A DNA stretch of 64,000 nucleotides from the NCBI GenBank assembly GCA_902790325.1, contig CADARP010000001.1:248001-312000 (forward strand), written 5' to 3'. This DNA comes from Oscillospiraceae bacterium (GTDB lineage Bacteria > Bacillota > Clostridia > Oscillospirales > Acutalibacteraceae). The notes under the pieces are model-generated. The model was not told the origin of the DNA. It did no database searches and saw only the letters and a program-made list of their open reading frames with translations. Of this stretch, positions 55,329 through 62,633 are shown piece after piece; within the stretch, counting starts at the first letter, position 1; each line of letters starts with the position of its first letter. The position numbers and the translations under genes were made by a program.

Positions 55329-57275
55329 ATGTTTAAAACAATCGGCATTCTGGCACATGTGGACGCCGGAAAAACAACACTTTCCGAGCAGATCCTGTAC
55401 CGTTGCGGCGCAGTGCGCACACCGGGAAAGGTGGATCGCGGCGATACGGTTCTCGACCACGATCCGACCGAGCGTCGGCGCGGCATCACGATCTTTGCGG
55501 ATCAGGCAGTCTTTTCCTACCGGGACAGCGAGATCACGCTGGTTGACACGCCCGGACACGCAGACTTCTCGCCGGAAATGGAACGGGTACTCGGCGTGCT
55601 CGATTGCGCTGTGGTCGTGGTCAGCTGCGTCGAAGGCGTCCAGGCACACACAGAAGTGATCTGGAAACTGCTCGATGCATATCGGCTGCCGACGATCTTT
55701 TTTCTGAACAAGACCGATCGCGTCGGCGCGGATATTGCGCGTACGCTGCGGCAGATCCAATCACGCTGCAGCAGCGACGCCGTTCTGCTCGACGACGGCT
55801 TTCGGAGCAATGCCGAAGCGCTCGCGGAGCGCGACGAATCATTGCTGGATCTGTACGTCGAACAGAAATACGATGAAAATAGCTGGCAGGACGCCGCCGC
55901 ACGGATGACAATGCAGCGGCAGATTTTTCCCGTGTTTTCCGGCAGCGCACTGTCCGGTGACGGCGTGGATCGGCTGCTGCAAAACATTGACCTGCTCGTC
56001 CGAACCACATATGACGCAAGCGGCGCGCTGTCTGCCCGTGTGTATAAGGTGCGGCACGACGCGCAAGGCAGTGCTGTCACGTTCCTGAAAGTTTCTTCCG
56101 GCACACTGCATGTACGCGAAAGCGTCCGTGACGAAAAAGTCGCCGAGATCCGTCAGTACAAAGGCGGACGTTTCCAATCCGTACCGCAGGCGTTCGCCGG
56201 CCAGCTTTGCGCCGTTACCGGCCTGCATCTGCCGGTCGGCACGGTCATCGGCGCAGGCGATTCCGTTCTGCCGCTGCAGATGACGCCGCTGCTGTCTGCG
56301 TCTGTTTTGTTCGACAATTCCGTGCCGATACAAAATGTCCTCTCGATGCTGCGCACGTTGGAAGCAGAAGAGCCGCAGATGGCCGTCTCCGTACAGGAAT
56401 CTTCGCGGCAAATCCAAATACGCGTCATGGGACCGATTCAGCTGGAGGTGCTGGCGGAACAGTGCATGCAGCGCTTCGGGATCGAAATCTCCTTCGGAAA
56501 ATGTGAAGTTGTCTATCTGGAAACGATCGACGCCCCGGTCATCGGATGCGGACATTACGAACCGCTGCGGCATTACGCCGAGGTTCATCTGCTGCTTCGC
56601 CCGCTTCCGCGCGGCAGCGGAATCCGCTTTTCGTCGGCCTGTCCGACGGACGAGCTGAAACTGAACTGGCAGCGTCTGATCGAAACGCACGTTTACGAAA
56701 AAACACATCTCGGTGCGCTGTGCGGATTTCCGCTGACGGACATCGAGGTCGTTCTGCTGACCGGGCGCGCGCACGAAAAACATACGGAAGGCGGTGATTT
56801 CCGCCAGGCGACTTACCGCGCGATCCGACAGGCGCTTTTCCGGACAAACAGCGTTCTTCTCGAACCGTATTACCGCTTCCGGATCAGCGTGCCGCCGGAC
56901 TGCATCGGGCGCGTGCTGTCCGATCTCGAAAAGAAAGCAGCGGTTTATGATGCACCCGAGTCCGAACAGGAATATATCACTGTCGGCGGTCGTTGTCCCG
57001 CGGCGGAGCTGATGGAATACAGCGCGTCGCTTTCCGCCTTCACGAAGGGACGCGGCATAATGCGTGTAGAGTTCGACGGATATGACTTGTGCCATGACGC
57101 GGACTCTGTCATCGAAACACATCCGTACAACCGCGACGCTGATTTCGAGAACACGGCGGATTCTGTCTTTTGCGCACACGGTGCGGGATACAACGTCCGA
57201 TGGGATCTCGCCTCTGAAAAAATGCATTGTACGGTTGACAGAAAGCGAATTAGTGTTTATACTGGTGACAAATAA
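55329..57275 (+). CDS. TetM-like ribosomal-protection family GTPase
   Basis: 648 residues, EF-G-like. G1 AHVDAGKTT (9-17), G2 RGIT, G3 DTPGHADF, G4 NKTD; domains II to V follow with length like TetM (about 639). Sequence is clearly divergent from acquired TetM/TetO, resembling chromosomal translation-factor GTPases of gut clostridia. True tetracycline protection, or protection from another ribosome-targeting compound, cannot be decided by reading. ATG 55329 follows GCGAGG; TTG 55323 is an alternative. Three dyads lie upstream. Confidence 0.85.
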   Translation: MFKTIGILAHVDAGKTTLSEQILYRCGAVRTPGKVDRGDTVLDHDPTERRRGITIFADQAVFSYRDSEITLVDTPGHADFSPEMERVLGVLDCAVVVVSCVEGVQAHTEVIWKLLDAYRLPTIFFLNKTDRVGADIARTLRQIQSRCSSDAVLLDDGFRSNAEALAERDESLLDLYVEQKYDENSWQDAAARMTMQRQIFPVFSGSALSGDGVDRLLQNIDLLVRTTYDASGALSARVYKVRHDAQGSAVTFLKVSSGTLHVRESVRDEKVAEIRQYKGGRFQSVPQAFAGQLCAVTGLHLPVGTVIGAGDSVLPLQMTPLLSASVLFDNSVPIQNVLSMLRTLEAEEPQMAVSVQESSRQIQIRVMGPIQLEVLAEQCMQRFGIEISFGKCEVVYLETIDAPVIGCGHYEPLRHYAEVHLLLRPLPRGSGIRFSSACPTDELKLNWQRLIETHVYEKTHLGALCGFPLTDIEVVLLTGRAHEKHTEGGDFRQATYRAIRQALFRTNSVLLEPYYRFRISVPPDCIGRVLSDLEKKAAVYDAPESEQEYITVGGRCPAAELMEYSASLSAFTKGRGIMRVEFDGYDLCHDADSVIETHPYNRDADFENTADSVFCAHGAGYNVRWDLASEKMHCTVDRKRISVYTGDK

Positions 57276-57291
57276 AAAAGGAGGGTCTGTT

Positions 57292-58113
57292 ATGCAGTTT
57301 GGCTGTTCTCTCAATTCAAAAACGTTCATGCCCGAATTCACGGGCAATCTTGACGGATATGATCCTTACGAAGGGCTCTTGCAGGGCTATGCTCTGATGA
57401 AACGCATCGGCTACGATTATATTGAAGCTTCCGTCGGCGTCGTCTCCGATCTGACCGAGGCGCAGCTTCAGGATTTATCGCAAAGATCGAAAGACGGGTC
57501 TTTTGAACTGCGGTACTGCAATTGCTTTATACCCGGCAGGATTTCTCTCTACGATTCAACGGAAAAAGAGATTCATGATTTTGTAGACGAGGCAATGCGC
57601 CGCTTTGATCTTCTGCAGGTTCGTTCCGTCATTTTCGGCAGCGGGGCTGCGCGCAGATGTCCCGACGGCATGGAAAAAGCGCAAGCAATCGAGAAGCTCT
57701 CCGCTTTTCTCAGATACTGCAATACGGTCGGCGTGCGTTACGGCATCAAGACTTTGATCGAAAACCTGAATCAGAACGAAACGAATATGTTCAACACCGT
57801 TGCGGATTCCGCTGACATGATGCAGACGCTGAATCTGCCTTATGTCGGCATTCTGGCGGATCTGTTCCACATGTCGATGGAGCAGGAAAATCCACAGGTA
57901 CTGTTTGACGATTGCGATCTGATCTCGCATATCCATGTGTCCGAAACACCCGGACGCGTCTATCCCGGCAAGTTTGCGGGCGAGCACTTCATGCAGTGCA
58001 TCGGCAAGCTTCGCGAAGCCGGATTTGACCGCGATGTTTCCGTGGAATGTACGTTCGGCGACATGGAATCGGAGGCGGCCGCTGCTTTAAAATTCCTAAA
58101 GGAGACGTTTTAA
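57292..58113 (+). CDS. Sugar phosphate isomerase/epimerase-like TIM-barrel protein
   Basis: 273 residues of the xylose isomerase-like (AP_endonuc_2) TIM-barrel family. YGIKTLIENLNQNETNMFNT supplies the metal-binding Glu, LADLFHMSME the Asp/His pair, SHIHVSETPGRVYPG the His and VSVECTFG the last Glu, so the metal site looks complete. Substrate unknown. AAAGGAGGG precedes ATG 57292, and the stop overlaps the next start (TAATG), coupling it to the DUF6807 gene. Confidence 0.85.
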   Translation: MQFGCSLNSKTFMPEFTGNLDGYDPYEGLLQGYALMKRIGYDYIEASVGVVSDLTEAQLQDLSQRSKDGSFELRYCNCFIPGRISLYDSTEKEIHDFVDEAMRRFDLLQVRSVIFGSGAARRCPDGMEKAQAIEKLSAFLRYCNTVGVRYGIKTLIENLNQNETNMFNTVADSADMMQTLNLPYVGILADLFHMSMEQENPQVLFDDCDLISHIHVSETPGRVYPGKFAGEHFMQCIGKLREAGFDRDVSVECTFGDMESEAAAALKFLKETF

Positions 58114-58922
58114 TGAGCTTTTCAGTCGAACAAAGCGGCCAGACGTTTCGCGTTTATCTCGACGGACGTCTGTTTACATCCTGCGTCTATGAACCGGAAT
58201 ATGTGCGCCCGTTCATGGGACCGGTTTTCGCATCGGATTTCAGACAATTCACGCGTTTTGAGCCGCACCACGCGGAGCATCCGCACCAAAGGTCGGTCTT
58301 TGTCGGCGTCGGAGACGTCAACGGCGTCGACTGCTGGAACGAAAAAGGCGAGGGTAAGGGCAAAATGACGCTTGACTCTGTCCTTGATGTCCGCGGCGGA
58401 GATACGGCGGTCATATCTGTCCGACTCGTCTGGAGCGCGATCGACGACGGCAGAAAACTTGTTGACGAAGTGCGCACGATCCGCTTCGAGAAAAAGACGG
58501 ACTGTGTCGCTGTGTACATCACTTTGACCTTCTTTGCGACCTATGGCGACGTGACGTTCGGCCAAACCAAAGAGGCCGGTCCTTTGGGCATACGCGTCGC
58601 GGACGCGCTTCGCGCCGACAGAGGCGGTGTTTTCTCCAATTCCGAAGGCGGCGTCAATGAGGACGCATGCTGGGGCAAAACGGCCAAATGGTGCAACTAC
58701 TCCGGCTCGGTCAACGGCAAAACGCTCGGCATCGCCTGCTACGACAGGCCGTCCAACGCGCAGTATCCGACAGCGTGGCATATCCGGAATTACGGTCTGA
58801 TGGCGCCGAACAACCTGCTTTTCAAGAGTACGGTACAGATTCCGCAGAGACAGTCGGTACGGTATGATTATCTGCTCTGTTTCTGGGAAGACACGTTTGA
58901 CCCGAAGAAATACGAAGAATAA
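58113..58922 (+). CDS. DUF6807 (PmoA-like) family protein
   Basis: 269 residues of the DUF6807/'PmoA' family, often mislabelled methane oxygenase. RFEPHHAEHPHQRSVFVGVGDVNGVDCW, with several His, and GPLGIRVADALR are the conserved blocks. Members sit beside sugar dehydrogenases and isomerases and are probably carbohydrate-active. Here the TIM-barrel isomerase gene is coupled directly upstream, which supports a sugar role. Confidence 0.8.
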   Translation: MSFSVEQSGQTFRVYLDGRLFTSCVYEPEYVRPFMGPVFASDFRQFTRFEPHHAEHPHQRSVFVGVGDVNGVDCWNEKGEGKGKMTLDSVLDVRGGDTAVISVRLVWSAIDDGRKLVDEVRTIRFEKKTDCVAVYITLTFFATYGDVTFGQTKEAGPLGIRVADALRADRGGVFSNSEGGVNEDACWGKTAKWCNYSGSVNGKTLGIACYDRPSNAQYPTAWHIRNYGLMAPNNLLFKSTVQIPQRQSVRYDYLLCFWEDTFDPKKYEE

Positions 58923-58935
58923 TTGCATCTGCATG

Positions 58936-58988
58936 AACCTTCCGAATCCTGGGCATACTCATTGCATCAAGGTTCGGGAGGTTTTTCT
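58936..58988 (+). terminator. Terminator-like hairpin holding the sigG ribosome-binding site
   Basis: AACCTTCCGAA (58936-58946) pairs with TTCGGGAGGTT (58973-58983), 11 pairs with one G-U and a 26-base loop, followed by TTTCTTT. It can end the DUF6807 transcript. The right arm includes GGGAGG, the ribosome site of the TTG start at 58990, so a read-through mRNA would hide it. Confidence 0.65.
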
Positions 58989-58989
58989 T

Positions 58990-59757
58990 TTGCAATACAG
59001 CAAGGTGGAGATCTGCGGCGTCAACACGTCAAAGCTCCGCGTACTCCGGGAGTCCGAAAAGAGCGAGCTGCTGCGGCGCATGCACGAAGGCGACGTCACT
59101 GCGCGCGACGAACTGATCTCGGGCAATCTGCGGCTTGTTCTGTCCGTAGTGCAGCGCTTTGCGAACCGCGGTGAAAACCCGGATGATCTGTTTCAGGTAG
59201 GATGCATCGGTCTGATCAAAGCTATCGACAATTTTGATATTACGCAGCAGGTCAGGTTTTCCACTTATGCCGTACCGATGATCATCGGTGAGATACGCCG
59301 TTATCTGCGCGATAACAATTCCGTGCGTGTCAGCCGCTCCATGCGCGACACGGCGTATCACGCTATGCAGGTCAAAGAGCAGCTCATCGCCGAGCTCGGA
59401 CGCGACCCGACGGTCGAAGAGATCGCCAAACGCATGGGGCGAAAAAAAGAAGACGTCGTACTCGCACTTGAAGCGATCGTAGAACCGGTTTCCCTCTATG
59501 AACCGGTTTATTCCGACGGAGGCGACACGATCTACGTAATGGATCAGGTTGGGGACAAAGTGACGGACGAAAACTGGATCGAAGAGATCCAGCTCAAGCA
59601 GTCCATCCGCGCTCTGCCGGATCGGGAAAAGCGCATTCTGTACCTGCGGTTTCTTTTGGGTAAAACGCAGATGGAAGTCGCGCGGGAGATCGGCATCTCG
59701 CAGGCGCAGGTATCCCGACTGGAAAAAAGCGCGATTCGTAGAATCAAAAACGGATAA
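58990..59757 (+). CDS. sigG: Forespore sigma factor SigG
   Basis: 255 residues. Opens with KVEICGVNTSKL, the SigG-specific N-terminus that binds SpoIIAB/CsfB, then FQVGCIGLIKAIDNFD and FSTYAVPMIIGEIRRYLRDN (region 2) and ISQAQVSRLEKSAIRRIKN (region 4.2). TTG start at 58990 is chosen because GGGAGG lies eight bases upstream and the protein then begins like other SigG. Directs late forespore genes. sigK lies 58 kb away in the same window. Confidence 0.94.
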   Translation: MQYSKVEICGVNTSKLRVLRESEKSELLRRMHEGDVTARDELISGNLRLVLSVVQRFANRGENPDDLFQVGCIGLIKAIDNFDITQQVRFSTYAVPMIIGEIRRYLRDNNSVRVSRSMRDTAYHAMQVKEQLIAELGRDPTVEEIAKRMGRKKEDVVLALEAIVEPVSLYEPVYSDGGDTIYVMDQVGDKVTDENWIEEIQLKQSIRALPDREKRILYLRFLLGKTQMEVAREIGISQAQVSRLEKSAIRRIKNG

Positions 59758-59802
59758 AATCCACCATAATCCAAGCGAACAATCGGAAAATTTGTCGTAA
59801 AT

Positions 59803-59836
59803 TACAGTTTACATTTACTGTACTTTTTGTTATAAT
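59803..59836 (+). promoter_or_regulatory. nagB promoter with an overlapping operator-like dyad
   Basis: TTTACA (59808-59813), 17-base spacer, TATAAT (59831-59836). A perfect dyad TACAGT-N8-ACTGTA covers 59803-59822, overlapping the -35 box, as expected for a repressor site. Confidence 0.7.
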
Positions 59837-59915
59837 AATCTGCGGTAAATTATGATTTGAAACCGAGATCATGCATACGATGCGCGATTTCGGAAAAAGA
59901 ATGGAGTGTTTCGCA

Positions 59916-60638
59916 ATGCGTGTGATTACATTGGATTGTGCCGCCGACATCGGCCGTGCGGCTGGAGAAGCGTTTGTTCAGACCGTTCTTCGGAAACCGA
60001 ACGCCGTTTTGGGACTTGCAACCGGCGCCACGCCGCTGCCGACTTATGCCTACATGGCCGACGCCTGCAAGACGGGCAAGGTCAGTTTCAAAGACGTTTC
60101 GACGTTCAATCTCGACGAATACTGCGATCTGCCGAAAACGCACAAGAACAGTTACTACAGCTTCATGTTTGAAAACCTCTTTTCCAAGATCGACGTCGAT
60201 CCGGACAATGTGCATTTTCTAAACGGCAACGCGCCCGACGACCGGGCGGAGAGCGCGCGCTATGCCGCCGAAATCGAAGCCGCGGGCGGAATCGACATCC
60301 AGTTTCTCGGTATCGGCCGCAACGGTCATATCGCGTTCAACGAACCGTCCGACCGCTTCACGAACGACGCATTCAAAGTGCAGCTTACCGACAGCACGAT
60401 TGAAGCAAACTCCATCTATTTCGACGACGTTCCCATGCCGCATTACGCCATGACTATGGGCATCGGCTCCATCATGCGCGCGCGCAAAATCATCCTTGTC
60501 GCAACCGGGAAATCGAAGGCTGAAGCCGTTCGCGCCATGGTTTGCGGCGAAATTGACCCGCATTGCCCCGCATCCATCCTCAAAGCGCATCCGGACTGCA
60601 CGGTATATCTGGATCCGGATGCGGCAAGTTTGTTGTGA
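59916..60638 (+). CDS. nagB: Glucosamine-6-phosphate deaminase
   Basis: 240 residues. Converts glucosamine-6-phosphate to fructose-6-phosphate and ammonia. GLATGATPLPTY binds phosphate, FNLDEY carries the catalytic Asp, and LGIGRNGHIAFNEP the His and Asp/Glu. ATG 59916 follows GGAGTG; an upstream in-frame ATG at 59871 is poorer. Amino sugars could come from host glycans or cell-wall recycling. nagA is not in the window. Confidence 0.95.
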   Translation: MRVITLDCAADIGRAAGEAFVQTVLRKPNAVLGLATGATPLPTYAYMADACKTGKVSFKDVSTFNLDEYCDLPKTHKNSYYSFMFENLFSKIDVDPDNVHFLNGNAPDDRAESARYAAEIEAAGGIDIQFLGIGRNGHIAFNEPSDRFTNDAFKVQLTDSTIEANSIYFDDVPMPHYAMTMGIGSIMRARKIILVATGKSKAEAVRAMVCGEIDPHCPASILKAHPDCTVYLDPDAASLL

Positions 60639-60642
60639 TCGT

Positions 60643-61650
60643 ATGCTGATCCGTGTAAATCCGACGATGCTGTGGGGCGCTGTGTTCAGCGTTCCGGCAG
60701 TTGTCGTCGATAAATACATGAAGCTCGCCAGCGCCGAGCAGATACGCACACTTCTGTGGGTTTTGCGGCATGCGGCCGAGCAGCCGACGACCGAACAGGC
60801 CGCCGAATCACTGCGCTACAGCGAAGAAAACGTGCGCGAATACGTCGCGTTCTGGCAGCAGAACGGCATTTTGCAGACAGACGCGCCGACAGTTCCCGCA
60901 CCGCAAATACAGACTGTCCGGCACGTCGAGACACGCAAACCGGAAAAGCCCGCGCTGCCCGATCTGCCGGAAAACAAGCCGACTGCCGCGGAGATCCTCG
61001 CGCGGACAAAGGAAACGCCCGAGCTCGGTTTTCTGTTTCAGGAAGCGCAGAAAAAATTCAGCCGCACGATCGGTTATGACGGTCAGTGTACGCTGCTGCT
61101 GATGCACGACCGTTACGGACTGCCGGTCGAAGTGATCCTGATGATCATCGAGTACTGCGCAGAGGTGCGCAAGACTTCCAACGCATACATCGCCGCCATG
61201 GGCAAGAGTTGGGCACAGGAAGAGATCGACACGATCGAAAAGGCGGAAGAAAAGATCGGCGAACTGCACCGGTGCGGAAAGCTCTGGAAGGAGCTCGCAT
61301 CGTCCGCCGGATTGACAGCACCGACTCCGACGTCCGTTCAATCCGAATATCTGCGTGCATGGAGCACGGAGCTGGGTTACGGGAGCGACATGATATTCCT
61401 CGCCTACGAGGAAATGGCAAATCACTGTACAAAACTCAGCTTTGCCTACATGAACAAGGTGCTGCGCAACTGGCACGGCAAAGGGCTGAAAACACCGCAG
61501 GATGTCGCCGAAGACAACCGACGCTTCCGCGAAAAAAAATCGCAGGACGACGACAAGCCTCCGGCGTCCTATGACATCGACGAAATGGAGCAGCGGCTCC
61601 TTTACGGTCCCATCGTCTACAAGAAAAAGAATCGAAGGGAAGCTACATAA
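60643..61650 (+). CDS. DnaD-domain replication/primosome protein
   Basis: 335 residues. N-terminal winged-helix-like region (1-90), a low-complexity linker rich in P, E and K, and a C-terminal DnaD/DnaB_2 domain with YAEVRKTSNAYIAAMGKSWAQEEI type sequence and LSFAYMNKVLRNWHGKGLKT, the YxxxIxxxW-like motif. The basic tail (KKKNRREAT) follows. Coupled to the dnaC-like gene through TAATG, as expected for the helicase-loading pair DnaB/DnaD and DnaI in Firmicutes. Confidence 0.85.
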   Translation: MLIRVNPTMLWGAVFSVPAVVVDKYMKLASAEQIRTLLWVLRHAAEQPTTEQAAESLRYSEENVREYVAFWQQNGILQTDAPTVPAPQIQTVRHVETRKPEKPALPDLPENKPTAAEILARTKETPELGFLFQEAQKKFSRTIGYDGQCTLLLMHDRYGLPVEVILMIIEYCAEVRKTSNAYIAAMGKSWAQEEIDTIEKAEEKIGELHRCGKLWKELASSAGLTAPTPTSVQSEYLRAWSTELGYGSDMIFLAYEEMANHCTKLSFAYMNKVLRNWHGKGLKTPQDVAEDNRRFREKKSQDDDKPPASYDIDEMEQRLLYGPIVYKKKNRREAT

Positions 61651-62621
61651 TGGGTTACAGCGCAGAGATCTACACGAAAGCCTTGAGCATCGTAGACCGC
61701 CGCCGCGCCGATGCGAAGGCGGTCGCGGCGGAGCACCGGCGCGAAGTCTACGGAAAGATTCCGCAGATGCAGGCTCTGGACGCCGAGATCAGCCGTGCGG
61801 CAGCAGACGCCGCCAAGGCGATCGGTATGCAGGGCGACGCGCAGAAATACGTGCAGTCTCTTTCCGAGCGAAATCTGGCGGCGCAGGAAAAGCGCCGTGT
61901 TTTGTTGCGGGATAACGGCTACCCGGAGGATTATCTGAAAGAAAAACACACGTGTTCGCTGTGCAGTGATACGGGCTTCTGCGGCGGCATCCGTTGCAAG
62001 TGCGTCGACGATCTGATGCGTCGGATTGCATATTCGTCGCTGTGCAGTGATTTCCCTGTGGAACGATCCACCTTTGAGTCGTTCAATCTCGGTTTCTACT
62101 CCAAGCGTGCAGATCCGAAAACCGGCGTCGTGCCGTATACGCGCATGGAGGAAGTGCTGAACTACTGCAAACAGTACGCCGCGGATTTCGATATGCACTC
62201 TCCGTCGCTGTTTATGTACGGCGAGACGGGACTCGGTAAAACACATCTTTCGCTTGCGATTGCCGGCGCCGTCACGAAAAAAGGCTTCGGCGTGATTTAC
62301 GGCTCTGCGCAGAATCTTCTGGATCGCATTGAGCGCGAGCACTTCAAAGGAGAGGACGAGGGTGCGAACGACGCCATTCTCGGATGCGACCTTTTGATCC
62401 TGGATGACCTCGGCGCGGAATTCTCCACACAGTTTTCCGTTTCCACTGTCTATAATATCCTCAATACCCGCCTGATGAGCGGCAAACCCGTTATCATCAG
62501 CACGAATCTCACGGTAAAAGAACTGGAAAAGCGCTACACGCGCCGCATCACATCACGCATTTTCGGAACATATACGACGCTTGCTTTCGTCGGTTCCGAC
62601 GTGCGGCAGCTCCTGCGCTGA
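61650..62621 (+). CDS. DnaC/DnaI-type helicase loader ATPase
   Basis: 323 residues. N-terminal helicase-binding part with a zinc-like cluster CSLCSDTGFCGGIRCKC (about 107-123), then AAA+ core: Walker A MYGETGLGKTH, Walker B LLILDDLGAE, and sensor segment IISTNLTVKELEKRYTRRITSRI. Loads DnaB helicase at replication start. It starts on the stop codon of the DnaD-like gene. Confidence 0.9.
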   Translation: MGYSAEIYTKALSIVDRRRADAKAVAAEHRREVYGKIPQMQALDAEISRAAADAAKAIGMQGDAQKYVQSLSERNLAAQEKRRVLLRDNGYPEDYLKEKHTCSLCSDTGFCGGIRCKCVDDLMRRIAYSSLCSDFPVERSTFESFNLGFYSKRADPKTGVVPYTRMEEVLNYCKQYAADFDMHSPSLFMYGETGLGKTHLSLAIAGAVTKKGFGVIYGSAQNLLDRIEREHFKGEDEGANDAILGCDLLILDDLGAEFSTQFSVSTVYNILNTRLMSGKPVIISTNLTVKELEKRYTRRITSRIFGTYTTLAFVGSDVRQLLR

Positions 62622-62633
62622 GGAGGAAACCGA

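Noticed and set aside
55329-57275. Mobile tetracycline-resistance gene
   Set aside because: No transfer or integration genes, GC and codon use like the neighbours, and the protein is divergent from acquired TetM, so a chromosomal family member is more likely.
55839-57347. 502-codon open frame on the minus strand
   Set aside because: Antisense to the TetM-like GTPase and running through its stop; no family features.
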